NCBI GenBank assembly: GCA_029204225.1 | Contig: CM055100.1 | Location: 8,076,713-8,140,712, forward strand | Direction: 5' to 3' | DNA length: 64,000 nucleotides | Origin: Diphasiastrum complanatum | Taxonomy: Eukaryota; Streptophyta; Lycopodiopsida; Lycopodiales; Lycopodiaceae | Part shown: positions 10,173 to 20,960 of the stretch, in pieces | Numbering within the stretch: the stretch's first letter is position 1 | Layout: the number at the start of each line of letters is the position of its first letter | Position numbers and translations under genes: made by a program | The notes under the pieces: generated by a model | Seen by the model: the letters and a program-made list of their open reading frames with translations, nothing else | Told to the model about the DNA's origin: nothing | Databases searched by the model: none

Positions 10173-10976
10173 TCATTGTTCTTGGATTTCCTCCGTTAAT
10201 TTTTGTGAATTTGCATGAGCTTCAGATAGTTCTTCTATAGTGGTCAACCTTTTGTCAATACACTCTGCATCATCTCGTTGAGCTTGAATACGAAAAGTTG
10301 TCACCTCAAATTCAATAGGCAAAATAGGATGCATACCATAAGTAAGAAAATATGGTGTTTGCTTCGTCGTGATCTTTTCTATTTTACGATAAGCCCAGAG
10401 AACTGATGGCAATTTTTGATCCCAATCAGTCGCATGTGCAATAGTAATCTTGTTCAGGATCTTACATAATATTCCATTGGCTCTCTCAGTCAACCCATTT
10501 TCTTCGGGATTATAAGGGGCCTTTCTGTGTTTAATCAAAAAATATGTTGTCAGTAGCCATATTGTGTCACATTCACTTACTAGTTCAAGAGGACAACCAT
10601 ATCTTGTGATTATAGCATAACCCGTTGCAACAAGAATATAACGACACTTCGTATTTCGAGTCACAGGTTTGATTGGACCGACAAAGTCAATCCCCCATTT
10701 CTCAAATGGTGCAAGAGGCATGATTGGTGTCAATATCCAATTCATTGCTTTTGTTGGCTTACCAGATCTCTGACATGGATCACACAAACGAATATAATTC
10801 GATACATCCTTGAACATAGTTGGCCAACAGTACTTGGTAGTCAATATTTTATTAACAATATTCTTTAAAGCAAAGTGTCCACCAGCATTCTGTGAATGTA
10901 AGACTTGAACAACCTTTTTAATATCTAATGTTTCGAGACATCTTCTTAGTTGATGATCAACAACAAGCTTGTACAA
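10173..10976 (-). pseudogene. Gypsy integrase (M)
   Basis: 267 residues. The HHCC zinc finger is LHSQNAGGHFA followed by CDPC. The core has APFEKWGIDFVGPI with the first catalytic Asp, then a deletion after about residue 120 (VATGYA runs straight into ITRYGCP). The Glu region YNPEENGLTERANGIL is intact, and the end region LPSVLWAYRK and YGMHPILPIEFEV is well kept. The second Asp region reads ELVSECDTIW, changed from the usual SDNG/SDQG form. It is among the longest well-kept frames of the window but lacks part of the core. Confidence 0.85.
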
Positions 10977-11002
10977 GACATTGTTAATAATCGTATAAAG
11001 TG

Positions 11003-11676
11003 CTACCTTATATTAAAAAACAGTCTTTTTCTCCAAATCATAACCATCCGGATATATCTGATCCTTGAGATAAGTAATGATATCAAAATATAACGAATTT
11101 GCAGATGAAATTTCAAATAGATAACATCTGTAAAATCATCATTAATTGGTTTTTCAATTTTTCCTGTGTTGAGTCGCGATAGATAATCAACATTCGTATG
11201 ATATTTTCCTTGGCAAAGTTCTACTTGATAACTGAATTCCTGCAGAAGTAGAACCCATCGAGCAATTCGTCCTGGTAAATCTGGTTTATTCACAAAATAC
11301 TTTAGAGCATAGTGATCAACATGAAAATAAAAGCATATCCCAATAAATAATGCCAAAATTTCTTAACAGTGAAAATCATTTTGAGTGCTTCTTTTTCTGT
11401 AGCCGAATAATTATTCTTCGAGGCACTAAGCTGTCAACTCGCATAATACATGGGATGATCTTTCTTCTGATTGTCCTTCTGGCTTAAACAGACGCCAATA
11501 GCAAATGCAAAAACATCAACATAACTATGAAATAAAATAACCCAGTTGGGTGGTTTCATAATAAGAGCATTGATTAATCTCTGCTTAAGCTCTTTGAACG
11601 CTTTCTGTTGTTCATTCATCCACAAGTATTCCAGTTGTTTCTTGAGTAGATGCATAAGAGAAGCAGTAATATTCAA
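11003..11676 (-). pseudogene. Gypsy RT end and RNase H (M)
   Basis: 11434-11676 carries the post-catalytic RT segment (EQQKAFKELKQRLINALIMKPP) and the RNase H start (FHSYVDVFAFAIGVCLSQ). 11003-11356 continues RNase H (FHVDHYALKYFVNKPDLPGR, RWVLLLQEFSYQVEL). The catalytic FxDD part of RT is missing from the element. Two frames. Confidence 0.75.
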
Positions 11677-11749
11677 TTATATCAATCCTCTACACAATAG
11701 CATCAGTCAAAGCTTTTTCTTTCGAGTCTGCGGCAGCTGGTGTTGCTAC

Positions 11750-12175
11750 ATACTAATATTTAGGTCGCGGCTTCTGTGGCTGAGGGCAGTCAGGATACTT
11801 GTGGTCAGGCTCCCTACAGTTCGAGTATAATGGTACATAATCAATCGTCTTTCATGGCTTAGGACATTCAGGTGAAAAATGTCTCGGATCTCAATAGTTG
11901 TAACAGTTGCCCAGTGGTTTAGTTCCGTTTTGTGTCTTCATCATTGTTCCAACGAATTCAGAAGGATTATGTCTTCTTGGTGGAAACTTTGGTCTATTCT
12001 GATGGGCTAATGCTGTAGTACCCTGAACATAATTAGTAGTCGCATCATTTTGAAAATAAAAAGTACCTCCTAGGCAGGATCTTCGATATGCTTTACATTC
12101 ACAGTGGCGCAGTCTTCCTTAGTATGTCCAGAAGTTCCACAGTTCGTACACCACATTCATGAGTTAGAAGAAGAC
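11750..12175 (-). pseudogene. Gypsy gag region with up to three zinc knuckles
   Basis: The first knuckle reads CTNCGTSGHTKEDC near 12120-12165, an intact CCHC. A second near 11835-11890 (CYNY, stop, then HFSPEC) has lost a Cys and gained a stop. A third near 11770-11825 (NCREPDHKYPDCP) is recognisable. Stops and frame changes separate them. Such knuckles package retroelement RNA. Confidence 0.65.
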
Positions 12176-12200
12176 GCTTTTGGTCTTTTGTTTGCAACTT

Positions 12201-14199
12201 CAGAGACTGCACTTTCAAATCATTACACTTTTTATTAAGATCATTTTTACAAAACCAAACCTCAAATATCTCATCAAATCATTGCTCAAGTTGGCTGACA
12301 AAAAACTTGGAACCTGATTGTTTCAAAACCTTGAGGATTCATCTCAACTCTAGCTTTGCAAATGAGAGGTTTGTCTAAGCACAAAATTGAAATTTAGTGC
12401 AAATTTGCAATGAAGCTCTTTCTACTCCAATACATACAATCATGTTGAGCAGCCAGTATACGAACATGCACATGTAGATACAGGGACTGATCAGGTGCAT
12501 TGACATGCACACTCATGTTATTGTGTCATGAAGTCTAATAGCTCCACATCACAATCTTCAATTCTTGTGTATCTCTTAGATGCTAATCTTGTGGGTTAGC
12601 TTTTATGCTTTTGATGTTGTACATGTGCGAAAGAGCTCGTTTCTTTTTAGGTACAGGATTGAATAATAAGTCATATAAGACCTAAAATCAACTAAATTGG
12701 CAAAAATTCTTCTTAAGTACAAGATTGAAGAGTGTCATACAAGACCTAAAATCAACTTCCACAAAAAGGCAATGAAAGATGCATGTAAATTAATTTTCTT
12801 TTTTTATAAGCACTTTCTTGAAAGATGTAAAGAAACACATACATATAAAACTTAGGGTGTGTGGCTAAGCCATATGGACCCTGCCTTAATGTAGTGCTAG
12901 TGCCTAGTATACACTAGACACTCAACATCATAACCAAGTTTTACACTATCTGAATGCTCTTGATGGATTATTGCACCTTTGTTAAAAGAATTACAATGTA
13001 TTAGCTCATCATTTTGAAGTTTGAAATACAACAATGTAGCATAATTCTAATAGTTTCTCAAACACTTCGAGAGAATAATGGGTGAGACGTGGAGACATTA
13101 GGTTGTCACACATTTTCAAATGTGAAAATATTTTGCATTTATTATTACCATCTCATGTCATAGTACTTCAAAGTATCAAACCCTAGTACCTGGCCATTGC
13201 CTTTGTTGCACACAATGAGCTTTATGTTAATTGATTGAGAAAAGCAAATGACATTATTTCATGTACTAATCAGGTTTAGTACAAGATGTTGTCTTTCCCT
13301 TCATCTCAACAATTAAATATTAAATGGGATTTTTTTTTTGGCATACTTGTTAAATATTTTAAAGTGCATCTAAAAAACGTCTCTATTACGGAAGTCTAAA
13401 ATTGCAATTTATAAGAATACCAAAAATAGGTCCAACTATAGAATATAATGCCAATTCACCAACATTAATTTATAGATCACAACATACCTATTCATTTTTG
13501 AAATTATGTTATTAGTTTTTTGTATGGATTCATAGTCCCTTTCAAACTTGCTTTGAAAAATTATATAAATATAATATCAAATAAATTTTTCTGCATACAA
13601 GTTGTTTTTAGATATCACAAAAAAACAAAAAAAAAATACACCTTCTTTGTTGTATGGGCTCTTTCTAGCTTGAAGGAGTTGATTCTATGTACCAACTCTT
13701 GAAAAAGTTGTTTTGACCATCAATGAAACATTTTTGCCAATTATCACAAATTCACCATATGTGTTTGTTGCTCTTTGCAAAGTGAACAAACTTTATTAAT
13801 TTCCTTTAAGGTTTAGCTTTTCATGCATCTAGCATTCTTGTTTTGGTAGGTTTGCGGGCACGTTCACAGACCAAGCAATCAGCAACTAAATGAATTTGTG
13901 TAAATGTTCACATTTGGTGCATCATTTATTTTTTTTTTGAAAAGACTGTATCAAAGGAACCTAAATATGCAACCCTATCTAGAGTACAAGATATTCAAAA
14001 CTTATACCTCACCCCACCACTCCAAAATTAACGCTTCAAATCTGACACATATAAGCACTAAAATGGAAAATATATGAACACACACAAAATGGCAACCCAA
14101 AATTCCTATCACAAGCACTTACAAAAACACTCACCTTTTTCTTCAATTTTTAAATACAATATTAATATAAAAACACGAACTTGATATTTTTCTAGATTA
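12201..14199. other. Long AT-rich spacer without a recognised gene
   Basis: No convincing coding or mobile-element signal on either strand. A short imperfect duplication, about 45 bp with a period near 67, is at 12650-12757 (shared words GTACARGATTGAA and AAGACCTAAAATCAACT). Homopolymer runs occur at 13331-13341 and near 13930. A cysteine-containing piece on the minus strand near 13850-13900 (CLVCERARKPTKT) is too short to assign. Confidence 0.4.
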
Positions 14200-14600
14200 C
14201 CATACTTTGCTTGCAAGGAACTCCAAATCACAACTTCTCAACCTTTAAGAAAAGATTCCATGTAATTCAAAATGACCATTTTTAGAAGACAACCATGTAT
14301 ATATAACAACCAAACACTAAAAGAATACTTAAACACAATATAGAAGATTAGCATCCTTCAATACAAACACGCCACCAACAAACATTCTAGGAGACTTCAA
14401 CATTGACATGTTCTCTTTAGACAATGTTACAATACATAACCTCAAACAAACAATCACAACAAATGCAACATTAAACGAAAGCTAACTAGACTATTGTGAG
14501 ACAAATTCTTAGAAGTGAAGATGCTTTCATGGAGTAACTTAATGATATTGGATCACCCATTTTCCAATACATTATTTGCATGCACCATGAATAAGACCCA
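14200..14600 (+). pseudogene. Remnant of an endonuclease/exonuclease/phosphatase domain
   Basis: In the plus frame the motif ILGDFNIDM is encoded at about 14386-14412, preceded by a degenerate RNS.SLLNL-like stretch and followed by LDYCETNS and YWITHFPIH in roughly the spacing of catalytic motifs of the APE-like endonuclease family. Stops interrupt it. Such domains occur in non-LTR retrotransposons and in some Helitron-associated proteins. No reverse transcriptase or helicase could be seen nearby, so the parent element is unknown. Confidence 0.4.
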
Positions 14601-14688
14601 TTCCTAAAAACCAAGTAAACTAAAACAAATTTCCAATGGCCTATACACCAACCCCGACAGGGCCCTTGTGACTTGCCACTATCTGTTG

Positions 14689-14707
14689 TTTTTTTTTTTT
14701 TTTTTTT
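14689..14707 (-). other. Poly-A tail of the LINE
   Basis: A run of 19 T on the plus strand, equal to a minus-strand poly-A, directly at the 3' end of the LINE. It marks the insertion edge made by target-primed reverse transcription. Confidence 0.85.
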
Positions 14708-14789
14708 GCAAGCTGTAAAGATACTATTGTATCATGTCACAAATGTACAATTACAAGGGCATCACCAGCCAGTTCTCAGAAGTGGCCCA

Positions 14790-15285
14790 AAACAGCAGAC
14801 TACTCAAGTAACGCTCTCCACATAGGGAGGCATATGTAAACCATTAAGTGCTGTGCAAAATAAAAGTTGCAAAATGGAGACAAGTAGCAGCCATGATGGA
14901 AGGTGCGAAGCCCTCAAAAACTTGCTGATTCCAGGCACTCCAGATTTTCCACAATACTGCTAGGCTGCACACATGCCAAAAAGCAAGATGAGAGCTACCA
15001 ATAGGCACAACATCGCCCAACAGAATAGAGTCAGGCTGGATAGAATGGAGAAGCCCCACTGAAGCAAATGATGCTGAAGCTCCAGCCATAGAGGTCTTCG
15101 ACAATGTAGGAACATGTGCTGCACAGTTTCTTCTTCCAGCTAGCAAACCGGGCAAAGTCTATCGTTAAAGGCCATTTAGCAAGCAGGGGTAAGGAGTTAG
15201 TGAGAGTGGGGTAAGCTAGATAACGAAACTTTCCACAGGGGAGTGAACGGGCAATGGAGAGTCTTTTACGCCAAAGGGGGGGCAA
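14790..15285 (-). pseudogene. LINE C-terminal zf-RVT domain
   Basis: On the minus strand near 15150-15075 the frame reads EEETVQHMFLHCRRPLWLEL, the typical EET..H.F..C pattern of the zinc-binding domain found at the end of plant L1 reverse transcriptases. Downstream, LWKIWSAWNQQVFEG is the usual closing motif. The frame switches at least once. Confidence 0.7.
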
Positions 15286-15699
15286 GTCGGGATGGTCCCA
15301 AATGGAGTTCAGGTAAGAAGGGAAGAGAGAAGGGTGACTGCAACGATGTAAGGCACGATAGGTAAAAATGGAGGGGTCCAGGGGAGGAGTCTAGCCATCC
15401 AAGTCAGGCAAGGAAGGGAAAATGTGCAATCCAACAGCCGAGGAGGAAGCCAAAAAAATGAGCAAACACTAATTCCTAGAGAGAGGAAGATGTGGCAAGA
15501 TTTGACATGGTGGAATGTGAAAAAGATGGTTGAGGGAAGAGAGGCCCTTAGAAGCTAAGGAGGAGGCCAAGCGGGGATGGGACAAAAAAGGGGCGACGAC
15601 GAAGGAGGGAAAAGGATAGACGTCCAAATAGACTCGTCAGCAGGTAGAAGAGAGTTATCAGACCTGGACAAAAAGGAACAGAGATCTAGAAAGCCCAGG

Positions 15700-16611
15700 A
15701 CTAGGTTTTTTAGCACAAAAGGGGTTTTGAACCAGAAATAACACCCAAAAGAGAGAAGATTAGGCAGAAAAGAGAGAGGTTTAAGCGAACGAGGGACAAT
15801 GGTCGAAGAGACAATATACAACAAGAAAAGAAAATGCCAATGTTGAGAGGGGTGTAAGAGGGCAGAAGGCGACAAAGCACCAAGGACATATTTTTTGAGG
15901 ATGGATCAGGGATACCAAGCCCTCCGTCAGTAGTAGCAGTAGTACAGACAGTCCAAGAGAGCAGTGGCGCTTCTCGGCCCAAATGAAATGACAAAGGATT
16001 TTAATGATCGAGTCATGGAGAGAGCGGGTGGCTATAAACAATGAGGAAAAGTGCATAGGATAAGCGGAAAGAATGTGCTTAGCAACCAGAACCCAAGAAG
16101 CAAAAGACATATAGGCCGGATTCCAAGAGATAAGCTTTTGTGAGAAACTCGGAAGAAACCAAGCAGAGCGTTGAGCAGAGGTAATGGACATGCCAAAAGG
16201 AGAAAAACCCAGAGAGCGACAACATGCAAAAATGTAATCCCAACCAATATGGTCAAAAGCTTTATCCAAGTCTAAACTAAGGACAATGGATGGGCTACCC
16301 AAAGCCAAAAGAAAGTCTGGCATAGACTAGATGTTAAGGATAGAATCCATGATGTTACGACCTTTGACAAAACCAAATTTCTCATTTAAGAGAAGAGGAT
16401 TCAAGAGAGGTGAGAGACGACGAGCCATGGCCTTAGCTAGAATTCTATAAGAGGTATTTAGCATGGTAAGAGGATTAACATTAGACAAGGAATTGGGTGA
16501 GGGCTCCTTAGAAATGAATTTGACCAGGCCTTTGGAGATGTACTGTGGAAGAGTAGCTGAAGAGCGAGCCTGATTGGCTAGGCAAAGCAAAAGAGGACCG
16601 ATTCGGCCCAA
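15700..16611 (-). pseudogene. LINE reverse transcriptase, catalytic core deleted
   Basis: 16327-16611 carries the RT start (PLTMLNTSYRILAKAMARRL and FGFVKGRNIMDSI). 15781-16323 continues with LSLDLDKAFDHIGWDYI (first Asp) and GFSPFGMS. It then jumps to sequence that normally follows the palm (SWVLVAKHILSAYPMHF). The stretch with the RQGCPLSP-like motif and the F/YxDD catalytic box is absent, so the enzyme could not work. The post-palm end GGLGIPDPS is in another frame near 15890. Confidence 0.8.
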
Positions 16612-17222
16612 AAGAGCAAGAAAAACACAAGGATCACTCCATTAGGACCGGGGGTCTTCCCGTGGGGGTGGGGGGACGAGCGGAATGGAGCTCAGACAGC
16701 GAAAAGGGAGAATCCAGCAGCGAAACATCATGAGGAGACAAAGAGAGCATTATATTTTGCAAAAAGTAGCAATACGATCAGGTGAGGAAGGGGCCTTGAA
16801 GGAGGGAGGCAAAGGCCTGCACCATCAACGGGGAGTTTGTCAAGACAACAGTAGGGGTAGACAGTGAGTGGACAAAAGCGAAAGAACGCTTAATATGAAG
16901 CATACGAAAAAAGAAAGAAGAGGGAAGATACCCATTACGGAGCCAATTCAGCTTAGAGCAGAGCATCAGACCCGTTGCAGCGTGATAATCCAAGTGGCAG
17001 AGAATAACTTGACAGCAGAGTTGGAGGTCAAAATAAAGAGAAGAGTCAAGGGCCGAAGTCTGGGCAGCAACAATGCCAGTCAGAAGGGCGAGAGCCAAAG
17101 TCTTAGCCTTGCCTCTAGAGTGAGAGGCAGCCTGACCAGACTTACGAAGGACAAGGACAACAACCAGAAGTTTGTCCTCCGAGGAAGGAGTAGTAGCCAT
17201 CATAGAGTGAAGGGCAGAGACC

Positions 17223-17238
17223 GGGGGGGGGGGGGGGG
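17223..17238 (+). repeat. Run of 16 G inside the LINE
   Basis: Uninterrupted G16 (C16 on the LINE coding strand). It lies just after the endonuclease domain. Likely slippage in dead sequence; runs like this also cause sequencing length errors. Confidence 0.8.
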
Positions 17239-17299
17239 AGAAAAGCAGAGAAGCGTTCATCACATAAGGGGAAAAGGAGGAAGGGAGAAGTTGATGGAA

Positions 17300-18000
17300 G
17301 CAACACTTAAGCATGACTGGGCTATGATCTGAAAGAGAAGTGAAGGTATGTGTTTCAACCCGGAGGAGATGAAGCCAAGATGCAGACAAGGAGAGGTAGA
17401 ACTGGTCAAGTCAAGCGGAATGGAAGAAGGGACGAGGTCGAGAGTTAGTTCAAGTATGATGTGAGAAATGATTAAGGATGTCACAAGCATTAGCTACAGA
17501 GTGAGAAGACTGAAACATGGACCAAGCCAAAAGTTTTGAAGTAGAGAGAGAACAGGGACCATCAGCCGGGTTAAGATACATGTTGAAGTCCCCTAGGACA
17601 ATGAGGCGGTCATCATAAATAGGAGGGAGGTTAGCCCAGAAATCAATTTTGTCAGAGGATGACATGGGGGTGTAAAGATTAAGGACGGAGAAAGTAAAAT
17701 CCTACTTGCGCAACTTCATAAGAACCCACTTACTAGTTGGGTCAGACAAATTGGATAGCACCTGTCAATCACGTGACACCAGAGTTAACACCTCGCCATG
17801 AGTACTCTGAGTTGGAGAAACAACATAATGAAAGGAAGCTACAAACTTCTTGATCGGACAATGTTGATTGAAGCCTCTCAGCTTAGTCTCTTGCAGTGCT
17901 ACAACAACATTCCTAGAAGGATATGAAGCAAGAACTTGTGCCAAACAATGAGGCAGCCTGGATCATTCACCCCCCTTGACATTCCAAGTGTAAATGTTCA
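17300..18000 (-). pseudogene. LINE APE-type endonuclease
   Basis: All main motifs are visible in order but in several frames: MNIYTWNVKG at 17998 (start of the domain), ALQETKLR near 17900, LIVLGDFNMYLNPADG near 17600 and SLSDHSPVML near 17330. This enzyme nicks the target DNA to prime reverse transcription. The stops mean that it is dead. Confidence 0.8.
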
Positions 18001-18298
18001 TCCCAATATAGGAGGAGGAGGTGATAGAACTGGCAGGGACTCTTGAAGTGAGTGGGTTGCAAGCACCGAAAGAGCAGGTAGCAGCTTAGCCTGAAGATCA
18101 TGGTTGATAGTCGTGAGTCGATTACCAAACTTTTCATTCCCAGGTTGCTTCTTGTCAATCTTCGCTGAGCAGGGCCCAGTAGGTGGATAAGTACGTGTCT
18201 TGGAGCGCAAGTGCTCAGAGGGACGAGGAGAGCTGCGTTGCTTCTGACCTAAAGCGGGCAAAATAGGACGAACCGGCTACTATTGACTCAGAGGCCCT

Positions 18299-19753
18299 TC
18301 ATAGGAGGCAACATAGGAAGGCAGCAGTGGAAGCCCCACATATGCCCAGAGTCTGGAAAGCAGGATGGCATGTGGATCCACAGAGGAAAACCGAATTGGT
18401 AACTACGTCAAAGTCACAGCGGTAACAGGTTGGGCTGATGGCACGCAATGGGGTGTCTGCAGCAGAGGAGCAGTACCCACAGGTGAGACCGAACAACTCA
18501 GTCGAGCGGAATTTTCCACTGAGGACAACAAGATTGACATGCCCTTTGAGTTGGAGAGAGCAGTCGATGCAGCATGAGAGGTGGGCGTAGACAACAGCGG
18601 AGACTGATCCAAGGGCTTCACTTGAGGAGAACCCGGGAGGGGCAAAATTGGCTGCATATTGGGTGGCCCGACAAGAGTTGAAGGAGGAGGCCCAGGGCAT
18701 TGCATAGGTCAACGAGGAGGTAGCAGACAATTTGTAACCGCATGGCCCAGGCGACGACAACGATAGCAGGAATCAGGGAGCTCCTTAAATTGGATGGATT
18801 GCACATACAGATGGTTCAAACAATGGAAGTGCAGCTGCTCAGGCAAGGGGTCACAGATAACTTCCACAAAATGCGCGCTCGGATGTGCGACGAAGAATTG
18901 CAGGTCCTGGAGGGTTGAAACAGAAGAACCTTCCCCAAGTTGGCTAAAATGGCTTCCAGCGTGGGCATGAGCTTTGGAGGGAAGAAGAGAAGCATGAGCT
19001 TTGGAGGGAAGAAGAGAAGCTCTATCCAGACAGGCACCTCCATTTGAGACGCATCATCAATAGAAAAGTTGTCAGTGTAGCGGGTAACATAAACCGGGTT
19101 CCCTCGATAAAAATACGATCCATTGGCTAGAACAACATTTACTTCCTGAATGTTCCCAAACGAAAAAAGAGAAAACCCCTTTCCCAAGGTCTGAATAGCA
19201 AGGACTTTAGCATTCAACTGGCCCAACTTTATCCAAACCTCATGAATCCATCCACATAGGATAGTTTGCCCATGAAATAAGCAACCACTGAAGTATCAGC
19301 TAGCAAAAAAGGATAATCTCAAAACAGAGCAGGGTCGAGCTGGAAAGAACGAACCTTTATAGGAGACGACGCATCAGGGGGATCATATTGGCGAGCAAAT
19401 CCACCATTTGTGCTACCTTCTGCAAAAGGGGGAACAACTCCAGAAGCTGAGAGAGGTGTAGAGTAGCCTGCTGAAGAAGCTCCTGGTACGCATCCTGGAT
19501 ACAAAAGTGGCAGAGCAGCTGCACCTGCTCCACAAACCTGCGCAAAGGAGGGCGTCCTAACCATTGTCAATACTGGAGCTTGTGAAGGTGAAGCCCCAAA
19601 TGAGTAGTGACGTAGGGAGCTGTCTGATGGAGCCATGCAGATCTGGGAGGGAGCACCCGGCAGGGCCCAAGCAGAATCTTCTTCCTGCTCCTGCACTTCT
19701 TGCCAATTTTGGCAGGAGGAGATGGTGTTTGGGGAGGCAGTGGGCCTGCCATG
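18299..19753 (-). pseudogene. LINE ORF1 with DUF4283-like domain and zinc knuckle
   Basis: The likely start is ATG at 19753 (MAGPLPPQTPSPPAK), leading into a basic then proline/serine-rich N-terminus. From about 19300 to 18900 the pattern is that of DUF4283: VVAYFMGKLSYVDGFM, LGKGFSLFSFGNIQEV, GNPVYVTRYT and VPVWIELL. A CCHC knuckle CYRCRRLGHAVTNC is near 18770-18730, followed by a proline-rich tail. A 27-bp in-frame duplication (LLFFPPKLM twice, near 18965-19020) is present. In the family ORF1 binds the LINE RNA. Confidence 0.75.
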
Positions 19754-19939
19754 TTGACTGAGGAGAGGACAGAAGAAAGCGGGTGAAAGGGAGCTGCAAT
19801 CAGGCTGAAAATTCTCCTTAGCAGCATGTTGAGAGAGATGGGATGCATGGGGGCCCGCAAGGCAATAGAAACAAGCAACAACGGGAAGGTAGTTGAAGAA
19901 GGTGGAAAGAAAACATGGGGTGTCCCCGTTGAAGGCTGC

Positions 19940-20960
19940 TTGACTGCATTTTTTCTTGGATCTTGTGCTGAATTGGCTTCAAGTTGCCCATCTTGTTGCA
20001 AACAATAGTGTTTGTGAACATTGCGCCTTGTCCAAATCTCATAGACTTGCTTATTCTAGATCTACTTCTAGATCTAAAGAAGTTTTTCAACTTGTGCATT
20101 CTGATATTCATTCTTCTAGTACAACTAGCAATGGTGGGGCAAAGATGTATGCAAGTTTCATTGATGACTTTAGTAGGTATACTTGGGTCTATCTTCTTAA
20201 AAACAATGATGAAGTGTTTGCTGCATTTGTCAAGTTCAAGAATGAAATGAAAAACCAATTCAATACAAAGATCAAATGCTTAAGGTTAGATCATGGAGGA
20301 GAATACACTTCAGCTAAGTTCAAATATTTTTGCATATAGCACATGGGATTAAGAGGGAGTACTCTAGTCCTAGGACTCCACAACAGAATGGACTCTAGTT
20401 CTAGAACCCTTTGTAAATGTGCCGAGGCAATGAGACTACATGCAAATCTTCCTAAGTCTTTTTGGGGGGGAACTTTAGCATGTGCTGACTATCTTTGTAA
20501 CAGGTGGACAAGTTCTTCCTTGGATGGTAAAACTCCTTTTGAGATCTTGTATGGTACAAGGCCGAGTGTCAAGCATTATAGGATCTTTGGTTGTACTTGT
20601 TTTGTTAACATCACTCTTGATAATAGAACTAAAGAAGATCCTTCATCAAAGAAGGATGTGTTTGTTGGCTATAGTAATGTAAGAAAGGCTTACAAGGTTT
20701 ACATTCCTTCAACAAGAAAAGTTCTCATTTCTAGAGATGTCATCTTTGAAGAAGGCAATGTACCAAAGAAAGTTGATGTTGATGCAAGTAACAATCTTCA
20801 TGCTGTTTCTCCTAACTTTCTTGATGGTGATGGATCTATGGATGATGATGGTGGAGATGCCTCTCCAAGTCAAGTTCCAAGAAGATCCTCAAGGCAAAGT
20901 GAAAAGCCAACAAGGCTTACATATGATGAGAAGGGCAAGCAAGTTGTGGAAGGTAAAAAC
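19940..20960 (+). mobile_element. Copia L: integrase part, 5' end lost at the LINE
   Basis: Plus-strand Copia piece starting within GAG-pre-integrase (VCEHCALSKSHRL) at the LINE border, running through integrase to the start of the pol linker, then stopping at the TGTG start of LTR-C1. Reverse transcriptase and RNase H are absent, so an internal deletion joined integrase to the LTR. The protein style (LVHSDIHSSSTTSNGGA, SSKKDVFVGYSNVRKAYKVYIP) is that of the same Copia group as A and B. Confidence 0.85.
19956..20960 (+). pseudogene. Copia integrase (L)
   Basis: Two frames, 19956-20339 and 20343-20960. First Asp: FIDDFSRYTWVYLL. Second region: RLDHGGEYTSAKF (usual SDNGGEY mutated to DHGGEY). 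The Glu region near 20380 is damaged (HNRMDSSSRTLCKCAEA in place of QNGVAERKNRTL). A stop at 20337-20339 separates the frames. The downstream part FEILYGTRPSVKHYRIFGC and VLISRDVIFEEG is well kept. Confidence 0.8.

Larger units (their letters stand above)
9945..12200 (-). mobile_element. Gypsy M: internally deleted Ty3/Gypsy element
   Basis: Minus strand order: gag zinc knuckles (12175-11750), the last part of reverse transcriptase (11676-11434), RNase H (11356-11003), integrase (10976-10173) and integrase C-terminus (10172-9950). Protease and the RT catalytic core are absent because gag joins directly to RT near 11700. No LTR or primer-binding site was found on either side. The sequence differs from Gy1/Gy2 and is another Gypsy lineage. 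Confidence 0.8.
14689..19930 (-). mobile_element. L1-type LINE, decayed
   Basis: Minus-strand non-LTR retrotransposon of about 5.2 kb. A 3' poly-A tail appears as a T run at 14689-14707. Order: ORF1 with DUF4283-like domain and zinc knuckle (about 19753-18299), APE-type endonuclease (about 18000-17300), reverse transcriptase (about 16611-15700) and a zf-RVT domain near the 3' end (15285-14844). Frames are broken many times. The RT lacks its catalytic core. The 5' end near 19930 is where Copia L begins. Base composition is clearly more GC-rich than the neighbouring Copia DNA. No target-site duplication was found. Confidence 0.9.

Noticed and set aside
17223-17238. G16 run as a quadruplex regulator
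   Set aside because: A single homopolymer in dead LINE sequence; no gene nearby to regulate.
16868-17332. 154-residue plus-strand frame, basic and Gly-rich
   Set aside because: It is antisense to the LINE endonuclease and passes through a G16 run; no family features.
18365-20258. Several overlapping open frames on both strands across the LINE 5' half
   Set aside because: Only the minus-strand frames with DUF4283-like and CCHC motifs are supported; the rest are shadows in GC-rich DNA.
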